A stretch of 54,819 nucleotides of DNA from Deltaproteobacteria bacterium (lineage in GTDB: Bacteria; Myxococcota_A; UBA9160; SMWR01), in NCBI GenBank assembly GCA_019310965.1, contig JAFDDG010000031.1:1-54819 (forward strand), given 5' to 3'. The position numbers and the translations under genes were made by a program. Shown piece by piece: positions 8,954 to 16,988 of this stretch. The number at the start of each line of letters is the position of its first letter. Position 1 is the first letter of the stretch. The notes beneath the pieces were generated by a model, which had not been told where the DNA came from, searched no databases, and saw only the letters and a list, made by a program, of their open reading frames with translations.

Positions 8954-9174
8954 GCGGCCCTCCTGGTTGGACGAGCCAGTCTACGCAGCTTTCTCGAGCG
9001 ACGCTCTTTGCTGCTCGAATTGCCTATGGTTCCCAGTCGTTGGATCGCCCCACTCGGCCACCGGGGTTCCCGGACGTTCGGAGACCCCGAGATCCCGCTT
9101 GTATTACACATCCGCTCGTGGAGAGCGGCGTCGAACGCGCCCGGGCCACAGCGAGCAGAGAGGTCCTCTTTCCC

Positions 9175-10188
9175 ATGCAGCAGGTCACCGTCGTCGGACC
9201 GAATGATGTACAGCTGGTCGAGACCCGCGAGCCGAAGCCGGGCCCTCGCGACGTCGTCGTGAAGGTTGCGGCGTGCGGAATCTGCGGCAGCGACCTGGGC
9301 TACATCGCGATGGGCGGCATGCCCGTCTCCAGTGGGGGGCCCCTGGCGCTGGGCCACGAGATCTCGGGGGTCATCCACGCCGTAGGCGAAGCGGTGGAGG
9401 GGCTGAAGGTCGGCCAGCGCGTTGCGGTGAACGCCGAGGGCGCGGGCAACCACATCGGCGGCGGCGGTCCCAGCGGGGGCTTCGCTCCCTACCTTCTGGT
9501 GCGCAACGCCAGCGAGGACGCCTGCCTCCATCCCTTGCCGGAATCGCTTCCGCTGCACCAGGGCGCTCTCGTGGAGCCGCTGGGAGTCGGCATGCACGCC
9601 GTCCACCGCTCGGAGCTGCGGCCGGCGGACAAGGTCGTCGTGTTCGGTGCGGGGCCGATTGGTCTGGCATCGATCGTGTGTCTCCGATACCGGGGCGCGA
9701 CGGACATCGTCGCGGTCGATCTGTCGGACACGCGCCTCGCCATCGCCGAACGTCTCGGCGCGCGCGTGGTGTGCAACCCCGCCAGTGCAGAGACCTGGGA
9801 GGTCATCCGAGAAGCCCACGGGCGCGAGTCGGTCCACGGCATGCCCGCGGTCGGAACCGATGTGTATGTCGAGACGACGGGAGCCCCGCAGGTCGTGCGC
9901 GACGTGTTCGGCAACGCCAAGCTGGGGACGCGGCTGGTCGTGGTGGCCGTCTACAAGCAGGAGATTTCCCTGCCGTTTCTGGACGTCATGGCCAAGGAGC
10001 TGACGATCCGGGGCTCCATCGCCCTCGGGCACGAATTCGCGGAAGTGATCGAGATGCTCGCATCCGGCGAGGTGGACGTTTCCCCCATGGTCACCCACGA
10101 GCTCGGCTTCGAGCGCTTCATGGAGGCGCTCGAGACCGCCCGGCAGACGGATCGGGCCGGCAAGGTGCTCGTGACCTTCCCGAGCTAG
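9175..10188 (+). CDS. Zinc-containing alcohol dehydrogenase (MDR superfamily)
   Basis: 337 residues. The start at 9175 follows AGAGAGG and gives a normal N-terminus; an in-frame ATG at 9040 would add an unlikely 45-residue arginine-rich leader. Catalytic zinc motifs are CGICGSD (about residues 36-42) and GHE (LGHEISG). The Rossmann loop is VVFGAGPIGL, and an acidic residue at the end of the next strand (VAVDLSD) implies NAD(H). The structural-zinc loop with four cysteines is absent, replaced by a glycine-rich stretch NHIGGGGPSG. Such medium-chain enzymes include threonine and 2,3-butanediol dehydrogenase-like members. It would oxidise a secondary alcohol alongside the SDRs. Confidence 0.87.
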   Translation: MQQVTVVGPNDVQLVETREPKPGPRDVVVKVAACGICGSDLGYIAMGGMPVSSGGPLALGHEISGVIHAVGEAVEGLKVGQRVAVNAEGAGNHIGGGGPSGGFAPYLLVRNASEDACLHPLPESLPLHQGALVEPLGVGMHAVHRSELRPADKVVVFGAGPIGLASIVCLRYRGATDIVAVDLSDTRLAIAERLGARVVCNPASAETWEVIREAHGRESVHGMPAVGTDVYVETTGAPQVVRDVFGNAKLGTRLVVVAVYKQEISLPFLDVMAKELTIRGSIALGHEFAEVIEMLASGEVDVSPMVTHELGFERFMEALETARQTDRAGKVLVTFPS

Positions 10189-10351
10189 ACGGCCGTTGCC
10201 AATCCGCCGTGGCCTCCTGCCGAATTCCCGGCCCATGAGAAGCTGGGTACTTTCAGGGCGCAGCCTCCGGCCGGACGGTTAGTCCACTTGCGGCTCCATA
10301 TGGCCTCGCCCGATCTCTTCGAACAGGGTGATCGGGGTCGTTCAGGCCGGA

Positions 10352-11113
10352 CTACTGCGCCGTGTAGCCGCCATCCACGAGCATGGCGTGCCCCGTGCAG
10401 AAGGAGGCGGCATCGGAGCAGAGCCAGAGCACGGCGGCGGCAATTTCGGAGGGCTGAGCCAGCCGACCCACGGGCGTGCCTGCGAGCAGCTGTTCGTAGA
10501 TCTCCGGCTGGCTCTCCTCGATCTGGTCGAGCAAGGGGGTCCGCGTATTCCCGGGGCACATGGCGTTGATGCGGATCCCATCCGTGGCGTACTGCAAGGC
10601 CACCGATTTCGTGAGCCCCACGACACCGTGCTTGCTGGCCACGTAGGGGCAGCTCCCCGGCGTGCCCACGACTCCCTGTGTCGATGCAATGTTAACGATG
10701 GCTCCACTCCCCTGCTTCAACATCTGGGAGATCTCGGATTTCATGCACAAGAACACACCCGTGAGATTTGCCGTGAGGACGCGATCCCAGTTCTCCAGCG
10801 AGCACTCGGTGATGCGGGATACGTCGCCATCGATTCCGGCGTTGTTGACCGCGCAGTCGAGCCGGCCATAGGTCTCGACCGTCTTGGCGACGAGAGCTTC
10901 GACCTCGGCCGCGTCTCCCACATCGGCTCTGACGAAGGTGGCTTCCCCACCAGCATCCCCGATCTTGCCGACCGTCTCCTGGCCACCCGCGATCGCGATG
11001 TCGGAGACCACGACCTTGGCGCCTTCTTCGGCAAGAGCCGAGGCGATGGCAGATCCAATGCCCGAGCCTGCCCCGGTAACCAGGGCCACTTTCCCGGAGA
11101 ATTTTTCCGCCAC
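10352..11113 (-). CDS. Short-chain dehydrogenase/reductase (classical SDR)
   Basis: 253 residues. I place the start at the GTG at 11111-11113 because AGGAGGC lies 9 bases upstream and the protein then begins just before the first strand (VAEKFSGKVALVTG). An ATG at 11179 would add 22 residues. Motifs: TGAGSGIGSA, NNAG, IVNIAST with the catalytic Ser, and YVASK. VVVSDIA after the second strand favours NAD. Closest in style to dihydrodiol, glucose or cyclohexanol dehydrogenases. It is divergent from the MOSC gene by about 100 bp. Confidence 0.86.
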   Translation of the reverse strand: MAEKFSGKVALVTGAGSGIGSAIASALAEEGAKVVVSDIAIAGGQETVGKIGDAGGEATFVRADVGDAAEVEALVAKTVETYGRLDCAVNNAGIDGDVSRITECSLENWDRVLTANLTGVFLCMKSEISQMLKQGSGAIVNIASTQGVVGTPGSCPYVASKHGVVGLTKSVALQYATDGIRINAMCPGNTRTPLLDQIEESQPEIYEQLLAGTPVGRLAQPSEIAAAVLWLCSDAASFCTGHAMLVDGGYTAQ

Positions 11114-11216
11114 TGCTGCGAGCCTCCTGTCGGATGATGTCGCCTGCGGTTCCGTCGGCTTCGGATTCCCCGAGGACATACCATAATAGGGGGCATGGCA
11201 GCAGGATGAGGCAGCG

Positions 11217-11759
11217 ATGAGCGGGCTGGTGACGGCCGTCAGCAGCTTGCCGGCGCACGAGCTGAGCAAGCTGAATCGGGAATGGATTCGGCTGATCGCC
11301 GGCCTCGGCGTCGAGGGCGATGCCCACCACGGCGAGAGGGTGCAACACCGCTCGCGCGCGGCGCGCGACCCCACTCAGCCAAATCTGCGCCAGGTGCACC
11401 TCCTTCACGCGGAGCTCCACGACGAGCTGCGTGCGGGTGGCTTCGAGCTGGCGCCCGGGCAGATGGGCGAGAACGTCACGACGCGCGGCATCGACCTGCT
11501 GGGTCTTCCGACCGGTGCGCGGCTCCAGCTGGGCGCGACCGCGGTCGTCGAGGTGACCGGCCTGCGCAACCCCTGCGTGCAGCTCGACGCGTTCCAGCCC
11601 GGCCTGCTGGCCGCGACGCTGGACCGGGACGAAGAGGGCAACCTCGTCCGCAAGGCGGGCATCATGGGCATCGTGCTGGTGGGCGGGGAGGTGAGGGCCG
11701 GAGACGAGATCCAGATCGAGCTGCCCGTGCCGCCACACCGTCCGCTCGAGCCCGTCTGA
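11217..11759 (+). CDS. MOSC domain-containing protein
   Basis: 180 residues forming a single MOSC domain, the beta-barrel found in molybdenum cofactor sulfurase C-termini and in YiiM/YuaD proteins. Conserved elements are GLGVEGDAHHG near residue 29, ENVTTRGIDL at about 85, and the conserved cysteine in GLRNPCVQLD. Stand-alone MOSC proteins are thought to handle activated sulfur for metal-sulfur cofactors. The likely physiological target is not visible here, although a TorD-like fragment lies 2 kb downstream. Start ATG at 11217. Confidence 0.85.
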   Translation: MSGLVTAVSSLPAHELSKLNREWIRLIAGLGVEGDAHHGERVQHRSRAARDPTQPNLRQVHLLHAELHDELRAGGFELAPGQMGENVTTRGIDLLGLPTGARLQLGATAVVEVTGLRNPCVQLDAFQPGLLAATLDRDEEGNLVRKAGIMGIVLVGGEVRAGDEIQIELPVPPHRPLEPV

Positions 11760-11795
11760 GCTCAGCGCAAGGAGGCGTCCGTTCGAGGGCGCTCT

Positions 11796-12584
11796 CTACA
11801 GCGGCGGCAGGGGAATGCTGATCGGGGAGACGTCCGCGCCTCCGTCCACCTCGAAGACCTTCCCGGTCACCCAGCAGGCGGCCGGCGAGGCCAGGTAGAG
11901 CGCGCAGCCGGCAATGTCGTCGACGCTGCCGATGCGCTGCAGGGGAATTCGCGCGGCCACCTGCTGCGCGATCTTCCCCTTGTTGACGGAGCCCGAGCCG
12001 GGCGTGTCCACCAGACCTGCAGAAATGCAGTTCACGCGAACCTTGGGGGCGAACTCGGCGGCCGTGATCCGCGTCAGCTGGTTGAGGCCGGCTTTGGCGC
12101 TTCCGTAGGCCGCGAGGCCACCGAGCGCCATGCGGCTCGCGCCGGACGAGATGTTCACGACTGCGCCCCCCCCCGCGGTGCTCACCATGTGCGGCACCAC
12201 GAGTCGGGTGAGCAGAAAGGGGGCGGTCAGGTTGAAGCGCACGACTCTCTCGAAGGTCTTCTCGCTGGTTTCGAGTGCTGGCATCGGCACGCCCCCCCCC
12301 GCGTTGTTGACGAGCAGGTCGATGCGGCCGAACTCCTGAAGCGTCGCCGTGACCAGCTTCTCGAGCTGCACGGTCTCCATCACATCACAGGGGACGGCGA
12401 GCGCGCGGCGTCCGCACGCGCGGATCTTCTCCGCCGTGTCCTCGATCTCGGCCTGCGTGCGGGCCGCACACACCACGTGGGCCCCGGCGCCCGCGAAGGT
12501 GAGGGCAATCGCCTCGCCGATGCCGTGTCCCGCCCCCGTCACGATGGCCACCTTGTCGGAGAGTTCGAACTGATCGAGCTTCAT
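11796..12584 (-). CDS. Short-chain dehydrogenase/reductase (7-alpha-hydroxysteroid-dehydrogenase-like)
   Basis: 262 residues. The ATG at 12584 follows AGAGGAAAG; a longer open frame to 12758 is rejected. Motifs: TGAGHGIGEA, NNAGGG, VVNISSG with the catalytic Ser, YGSAK, and a typical C-terminal WVTGKVFEVDGG. AARTQAE after the second strand suggests NADP. The general pattern resembles bacterial 7-alpha-hydroxysteroid and glucose dehydrogenases. It is divergent from the EBP-like gene, and the 194 bp between them contains a palindrome shared with the TetR gene at 13774-14487, so both may be co-regulated. Confidence 0.86.
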   Translation of the reverse strand: MKLDQFELSDKVAIVTGAGHGIGEAIALTFAGAGAHVVCAARTQAEIEDTAEKIRACGRRALAVPCDVMETVQLEKLVTATLQEFGRIDLLVNNAGGGVPMPALETSEKTFERVVRFNLTAPFLLTRLVVPHMVSTAGGGAVVNISSGASRMALGGLAAYGSAKAGLNQLTRITAAEFAPKVRVNCISAGLVDTPGSGSVNKGKIAQQVAARIPLQRIGSVDDIAGCALYLASPAACWVTGKVFEVDGGADVSPISIPLPPL

Positions 12585-12677
12585 CTTCACTTTCCTCTGA
12601 CGACATGCGTTCGAGGCAGCGACGGGTCGCTTTCTCCGCCGCGTGGGCTGCCTTGCAACCCCGCATCGGGGCCGGAT

Positions 12678-12688
12678 ATACACTGTAT
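12678..12688. promoter_or_regulatory. Candidate TetR operator: palindrome ATACA-C-TGTAT
   Basis: A perfect 5+1+5 bp palindrome, ATACACTGTAT, in the divergent promoter between the SDR (start 12584) and the EBP-like gene (start 12779). The 11-base word TATACACTGTA also occurs just upstream of the TetR gene at 14548-14558 and I did not notice it elsewhere in the window. It is a candidate site for that TetR. Confidence 0.5.
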
Positions 12689-12778
12689 CGAACCCGCGCC
12701 CGCCCGATTCGCGCGAGTGGAGCCGAGCGCTCGGCGCCGGTCTCGAAGGCGGTCGCATCGTGCGAGAAGGAGGAGGCC

Positions 12779-13492
12779 GTGCAGCGTTTCGTTCGAGTGC
12801 AGTTCCTTGCCGTTGCGCTCTCGATCATCGTGCCCGCAGGCTTCTACGCCTGCGTGATCGCCGGCGTCGTCGACCCTCTGCTGGCCAGCAATGTTGCCGT
12901 CTCCGTCCAGGTGATCTGTTGGTTCTTCGTGGTGGTGGCACCCTTCCTCTTCGGCGGCAATGCGCCGCAGGAGGTGAGGCTCGCCGCGCTCATCGTCTTC
13001 TGGGGCTTCGTCACCTTCTGGGCGCCGGTGATGTGGGACCTCACCTGGGTCTTCGTGCACCCGCTTGTGGACGGCTCCACCGCCGAGGATCGCTGGCTCT
13101 GGTACTGGTGGATGTACGCCGTCGCGGACACGCGCTTTCTGAATAGCGATCCACTGATGCTGATGCTGGAGACCTGGTCCGGCATCCTGGGCTTCGCGCA
13201 CCTCTACGCGCTCACCCGCTTCTGCAAAGGAGAGGTGCGCCGCGCCTTCTACGTGGCGGCGTCGGCCAGCATGGTGCAGTTCTACGGCACGACCGCCTTC
13301 TTCGGGGTGGAGATCCTGCTCGGCTTCCGCAACATCAGCCCCGACTTCTTCAGCTTCTACGTCAAGTGGTGGGGCATGAATGGGTTCTGGATCGTGATGC
13401 CCTTCGTCACGACCGCTGCCTATCTGCGGCTGCTCGCGCTGGAAGATTTCGACGCCCCCGCGGTGCTGCGGCGGCACGTTCTCGGGCGCTGA
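12779..13492 (+). CDS. EXPERA/emopamil-binding-protein-like integral membrane protein (sterol delta8-delta7 isomerase fold)
   Basis: 237 residues with about five membrane spans. The GTG at 12779 is chosen because GGAGGAGG precedes it; an in-frame ATG at 12605 is less likely. The pattern strongly recalls human EBP. H94 and D98 in FVHPLVDG match the H76/E80 pair. E131 in LMLETWSG matches E122. Residues MVQFYG correspond to GQIYG, and N201/W204 in MNGFWIVMP match N193/W196. Spacings agree closely (70 versus 71 residues from E to N, three from N to W). EBP moves the sterol double bond from delta8 to delta7. A bacterial member next to SDRs suggests a sterol-like or polycyclic isoprenoid isomerisation, which is inference. 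The gene is divergent from an SDR and has a TetR-type palindrome in its promoter. Confidence 0.72.
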   Translation: MQRFVRVQFLAVALSIIVPAGFYACVIAGVVDPLLASNVAVSVQVICWFFVVVAPFLFGGNAPQEVRLAALIVFWGFVTFWAPVMWDLTWVFVHPLVDGSTAEDRWLWYWWMYAVADTRFLNSDPLMLMLETWSGILGFAHLYALTRFCKGEVRRAFYVAASASMVQFYGTTAFFGVEILLGFRNISPDFFSFYVKWWGMNGFWIVMPFVTTAAYLRLLALEDFDAPAVLRRHVLGR

Positions 13493-13537
13493 GGGGGCCG
13501 CGGGGTCGCGCGCTGCGCGCGTCGCCGCAGCCGGCGC

Positions 13538-13777
13538 TCACAGAAGCGATGGAATGGTTGTCTCCCGCTCGTGGAGCAGGAAGCGGTCCAGCAGGCGGAA
13601 GACTTCGACATAGTGGGGCGACGCCTGATGCTCGAGCAGCAGGGGAACCAGCTTGGGCACCCAATGCCCCAGCTGTCTGTCGAGGAAGTCTCTCTGCCCG
13701 CGCAGGTAGTGGCCCGGCTCCCCGCGCCGATCCTCGATCCTGGCCTCCTGGAGCCACGCGCATTGGGCGCGGCTCAG
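13538..13777 (-). pseudogene. TorD-like molecular chaperone C-terminal fragment
   Basis: A 79-codon minus-strand frame that overlaps the TetR stop by a few bases and has no ATG; the only nearby start would be CTG at 13777 behind GGTGAGGAGAA. It encodes a helical stretch, GQRDFLDRQLGHWVPKL, followed by HYVEVFRLLDRFLLHERE, which resembles the C-terminal half of TorD/NarJ-type chaperones for molybdoenzymes. The N-terminal half is absent and no molybdoenzyme is in the window. It is most likely a truncated remnant, or a short gene translated from an unusual start. Confidence 0.5.
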
Positions 13778-14487
13778 CGGTTCTCCTCACCAATTCTCGC
13801 TGTCTTCGCGATGCGTCGAATCTCACCCGCGAAGGCATCGTCTCGAAACGCCGCGGCCAGCTCGGCCCCGTGGCGCGTCAGCTGCGGGAACTGCCTCCCC
13901 GGGAGCAGCTCGAAGTTCGCGCGAATCCTGCGGGCCCTCTCGTCCGGGTCTGCGAGCGCGGGATCCTGTTGCAGGATGGGGCCGAGCATCGCGACGGAGC
14001 CCAGCGTGTAGGTCATGAGGTGGTGGAAGACCCGGGCGGCCTCGAACCGGGGAATGCCGCGTTGCGCGAGTCTGGCGAGGACGGCCTCGATGACCCCCAA
14101 CCCCTGTGGCCCGAGCGAAGCGCGGCTCACGATGAGTGCCAAAGCGCCGCTCTGCGCGAGCAGCGTCACCCGCATGCGCAGGAAGGTCTCGCATAGCCAG
14201 TCGAGCCAATCCTCTTCGTCATGGGCCGTGACGTCTGCCTCGCGCATGAGCAGGTCGAGCACGCCGTCGAGGAGGTCGGCCTTGTTTGCCACGTGGCGGT
14301 AGATCGCCATGGGCGAAACACCGAGTTCTGCGGCGAGGCGTCGGAGGGTCAGGCGCTCGACGCCCTGGAGGTTGATGATGTCGAGCGCACGGGCGAGAAC
14401 GGCGTCACGGCTGAGAGGGCCGGGTTCTCCCGGTGCTCGATCCCTCGGCCCGAGCGCTCGTTTCGCTCCGGTCAGCTGCGGCCCCAT
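13774..14487 (-). CDS. TetR family transcriptional regulator
   Basis: 237 residues. The ATG at 14487 follows AAGGGGGA; the much longer open frame to 14802 is spurious. The N-terminal helix-turn-helix is TLRRLAAELGVSPMAIYRHV (about residues 46-65), followed by a TetR_C-type ligand domain. Its own upstream region carries ATACACTGTAG (14549-14559), a near-perfect palindrome that matches a perfect one in the SDR/EBP-like divergent promoter. That suggests autoregulation and control of those two genes, with a hydrophobic, perhaps sterol-like, ligand. The ligand is inference only. Confidence 0.88.
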   Translation of the reverse strand: MGPQLTGAKRALGPRDRAPGEPGPLSRDAVLARALDIINLQGVERLTLRRLAAELGVSPMAIYRHVANKADLLDGVLDLLMREADVTAHDEEDWLDWLCETFLRMRVTLLAQSGALALIVSRASLGPQGLGVIEAVLARLAQRGIPRFEAARVFHHLMTYTLGSVAMLGPILQQDPALADPDERARRIRANFELLPGRQFPQLTRHGAELAAAFRDDAFAGEIRRIAKTARIGEENR

Positions 14488-14548
14488 CAGGGTCCCCCTT
14501 CGTTCGCCGTCACACGCCGGCGGGCGAGGCGCCGCCGACGGTTGAAGT

Positions 14549-14559
14549 ATACACTGTAG
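14549..14559. promoter_or_regulatory. Candidate TetR autoregulatory operator, near-palindrome ATACACTGTAG
   Basis: Sits about 60 bp upstream of the TetR start codon, in the 306 bp gap between the TetR and LuxR-type genes. It matches the perfect palindrome at 12678-12688 in ten of eleven positions, and the shared word extends one base further left. The rest of this gap holds a dispersed repeat (14669-14735) and no other gene that I can see. Confidence 0.45.
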
Positions 14560-14668
14560 GCATACAAAGTAGACACTCGCGCTCGAGGTCTGGAGCGGAG
14601 GGCTGAACCAGCCCCTCCGCCTCGAGTCGGGGCGTGAAACGCGGGCTGCGGGGCTTGTGGGAGAGGTT

Positions 14669-14735
14669 GGCCGGAAAAGACCAGACGAGGGACCGGGCTG
14701 GACCGGAGTTTCCCCGCGATGGGCCTCTACCTTCT
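14669..14735. repeat. Dispersed imperfect repeat, about 67 bp (partner 34092-34158)
   Basis: Aligns with 34092-34158 without gaps at roughly three-quarters identity by eye; shared blocks include GACCAGA, AGGGACCGG, CTGGAC, CCGCGATGG and CCTCTA. Both copies lie in short intergenic gaps upstream of regulator genes and have the same orientation. It may be an old insertion-sequence end or a small repeat family. Confidence 0.6.
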
Positions 14736-14793
14736 GGGCTATGCAGCGAGAGAAGGACTCGAGGGCGGTAGTCAATTGACAGGAGAAGCCCCC

Positions 14794-15315
14794 ATGGAGC
14801 ATTCAGCCACCGCTGAGACTCCTGCCGTCGTCGTCGCACAGAGAGACGGCACCGTGGTCGTCCAGAACGATTCCGCACGCCGCCTCCTGGGAGCAGTGAC
14901 GGGTCGGAGCTGCTGGGATGCCATGGGCGAGCTGAAGTGTGCCGAGGAGCTGCCCTGCGCCCAGGGCTGTGTGCGGGAGCTGCTGGAAGACGGGATGGAG
15001 CGGTCGCGCCACACCCGCTTCCAGATCACGGGCCAGCGGCACCACCTCACGTGTGTCCCCGTGGACGACGTCGTCGTGTGCACGCTCAGCCACGCCACCG
15101 GTCAGCGACCCGAGAAGTTCGAAGAGTTGACGGCCCGCGAGCGAGAAGTGTTGGAGCTTCTCGCCGAAGGCGAGACGACCTCCTCCGCGGCCCAGCAGCT
15201 GGGAATCCGCGAGTCCACCCTGCGCACGCATGTCGAGAAGATGCGCTTCAAGTTCGGGGTGAATACGCGCGCGGCGCTCGTCGCCCTGGGCTTCCAGCGC
15301 GGATTCCTCTCCTAG
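14794..15315 (+). CDS. LuxR-type HTH regulator with small cysteine-containing PAS-like sensor domain
   Basis: 173 residues. Start ATG at 14794 follows ACAGGAGAAG; an in-frame ATG at 14719 is less likely. Residues about 8-105 resemble a PAS fold (VVVAQRDGTVVVQNDSARRL) that carries four cysteines, C40, C49, C55 and C59, in a spacing seen in PAS proteins suspected of redox or metal sensing. Residues 110-170 form a GerE/LuxR helix-turn-helix with LTAREREVLELLAEG and THVEKMRFKFGV. A one-component redox- or metal-responsive activator is plausible. It is divergent from the TetR gene. Confidence 0.8.
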   Translation: MEHSATAETPAVVVAQRDGTVVVQNDSARRLLGAVTGRSCWDAMGELKCAEELPCAQGCVRELLEDGMERSRHTRFQITGQRHHLTCVPVDDVVVCTLSHATGQRPEKFEELTAREREVLELLAEGETTSSAAQQLGIRESTLRTHVEKMRFKFGVNTRAALVALGFQRGFLS

Positions 15316-15384
15316 CGGCCTCCGCGGTCGAACGCCGCGCCTGCGGCTCTGGCGTTCGGCTTTGTCCCTGTCGCCGGATCCCAC

Positions 15385-15402
15385 CGAGCTATTTCAGCAG
15401 CC
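15385..15402. repeat. 18-bp repeat, inverted copy at 53658-53675
   Basis: CGAGCTATTTCAGCAGCC occurs here and as its exact reverse complement at 53658-53675, immediately after the amidohydrolase stop codon. It lies in the short gap between the LuxR-type gene and the lipoprotein gene. Sequences of this kind are familiar near insertion-sequence transposase ends, so it may be a mobile-element scar. Confidence 0.5.
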
Positions 15403-15425
15403 CGCCGTAGCGAAGCCCCGCCGGA

Positions 15426-16148
15426 TCACTCGTCGAAGTACAGGTGGATCTTCCACGCTCCCTCTTCGTAGACGAAGTCGTGCACGTAGAGTCGAAGGAC
15501 CCGGATCCCGTGGCCCTGGTCGACGTGCAGTCCGTCGGGATCCGGACCGAGGACCACCGTCTTGGTGTAGAGGCGCACGTACTCGGGGCCCAATCTCACG
15601 AAGACGGGCCCCAACGCCAGATGATGCCTGCGGGTCGCGGGCTCGCTGATCCAGCGCTTCCGGCACGCCTCCTCACCGCCGAGCGAATCGAAGTAGCCGC
15701 GCAGTGCGATGCGCACATTCTCGCGCCCGATGACATCCGATCCCTCCAGCGGCGAATACAGGTGGCCGTTCCGGCTGAAGGAGTCGGCCATGCTGTCGGC
15801 GCTGCAGGTGGTGTCGAGGGCCAAGGTGAAGCGGCTGTAGATCTCCTGCAGCTCGTTGCGAAGCCTCGGCGAGACGGAGCCTCCCTCGCTGGCCGGCACC
15901 TGCGTCGAGAGGTCACCGACGACGGGCGTCGCCGACGCGGGCAGCGCCGGCCAGATGCCATCGGGGCCCTTCGCCACGGGTGATCTGTCGGGCTCGCTCC
16001 CGCTGCGGCAACAGCGGTGGCCGGCACCCGTCTGGCAGCCCGACAGCGCCAGGCCGAGCACGAGGATCGCAATTGAGAGCAGGGAGCCGAGCGGCGCGGC
16101 CACGGGCCTCTCGCTCTTCGCTGCCGCAAGGGATGTGAGGTGGAACAT
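15426..16148 (-). CDS. NTF2/SnoaL-like lipoprotein
   Basis: 240 residues with a lipoprotein signal: a hydrophobic stretch (LLSIAILVLGLALSGC) ending in a lipobox LSGC, so the mature protein would be anchored by a lipidated cysteine near residue 38. The C-terminal 140 residues look like an NTF2-type cone fold as found in SnoaL-like proteins (alternating strands such as RHHLALGPVFVRL and YVHDFVYEEGAWKIHLYF). RBS AGAGGAGA precedes the ATG at 16148. No enzymatic residue can be assigned; it could be a binding protein for a hydrophobic ligand at the membrane. Confidence 0.7.
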   Translation of the reverse strand: MFHLTSLAAAKSERPVAAPLGSLLSIAILVLGLALSGCQTGAGHRCCRSGSEPDRSPVAKGPDGIWPALPASATPVVGDLSTQVPASEGGSVSPRLRNELQEIYSRFTLALDTTCSADSMADSFSRNGHLYSPLEGSDVIGRENVRIALRGYFDSLGGEEACRKRWISEPATRRHHLALGPVFVRLGPEYVRLYTKTVVLGPDPDGLHVDQGHGIRVLRLYVHDFVYEEGAWKIHLYFDE

Positions 16149-16328
16149 CGCTCATCTCCTCTGTGCAATGCGGCAGCGTGATGCCGGACCTCATCCATGG
16201 TACATCCCGGGCTTCGGCAGGCTCGTCCTCCTCCCCGCGCCTCCAACTTTCCCGGAGCCGGCTCGATGCACCCACGCCGAGGCAGGCCGAGGCCTCTGGC
16301 CGGGCGTCCGATCCTCCGATGAGTGGGC

Positions 16329-16988
16329 ATGGTCATCCACCCGCCGGCCTCGCTCCGGCCCTATGCCGTCGGCATGTGCCGATTCTCGGCGGCCTTCGTC
16401 TCGGCGATTGTCTGTGGCCTGGGCGGGGTTCTCTTCTTCGGGGATCCGCCGCCCGCCCCAATCGGCGCAGCAGCGCTCGTCTGCTGGCTCACCGCGGCGA
16501 CGGTGTTGGCGGCCGGGCTGAGCCAGCTGACACTGATCCTCTACCGCGGCCCCCAGGCGCGGCGGCCCGGAGGTGAGAAGGTCGTCGAGAGCGGCGACCG
16601 GATGCTCCGCGGACCGTCGCGTTTCGAGTTCGAGCACTCGCCGCTGCATCCCGGCGACACGTTGCGCGGTCGACTCGAGGTGCCCTTCGCCGCGGAGCGG
16701 GCGTTGGAGCTCTGCATCGACCTCGAGCTGGGCCGCTCTCAGCCGGGCCCGAGCCCGGACGACCCGCCCGAACAGACCGTGGTCTTCCGTGCGAAGGCGC
16801 ACACCGTGGCGTCGGTTCCCGTTGCTGCGAATCGATCCTCGGCTCCCGTCGAGATTGCCCTCGACTTCGCATCACCCGGCGATCTGGGCGATCCGAACGT
16901 CGTCTATTTCTGGCACATCGAAGTCAGGCCGAGGAACGACGTCGTGTGGTGGAACGCCGTCTTCGAGCCGTCGATCGAGCTCGCATAA
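16329..16988 (+). CDS. Membrane protein of unknown function, two N-terminal spans plus beta-rich domain
   Basis: About 219 residues; ATG at 16329, with an in-frame GTG two codons upstream. The N-terminal 65 residues contain two likely membrane spans (FSAAFVSAIVCGLGGVLFF and CWLTAATVLAAGLSQL). The remaining 150 residues are soluble and beta-rich, with an arrangement (SPLHPGDTLRGRLEV, then RNDVVWWNAVFEPSIELA) reminiscent of arrestin-like or sandwich domains. I do not recognise the family. It stands alone between a divergent lipoprotein gene and a gap of about 317 bp. Confidence 0.6.
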   Translation: MVIHPPASLRPYAVGMCRFSAAFVSAIVCGLGGVLFFGDPPPAPIGAAALVCWLTAATVLAAGLSQLTLILYRGPQARRPGGEKVVESGDRMLRGPSRFEFEHSPLHPGDTLRGRLEVPFAAERALELCIDLELGRSQPGPSPDDPPEQTVVFRAKAHTVASVPVAANRSSAPVEIALDFASPGDLGDPNVVYFWHIEVRPRNDVVWWNAVFEPSIELA

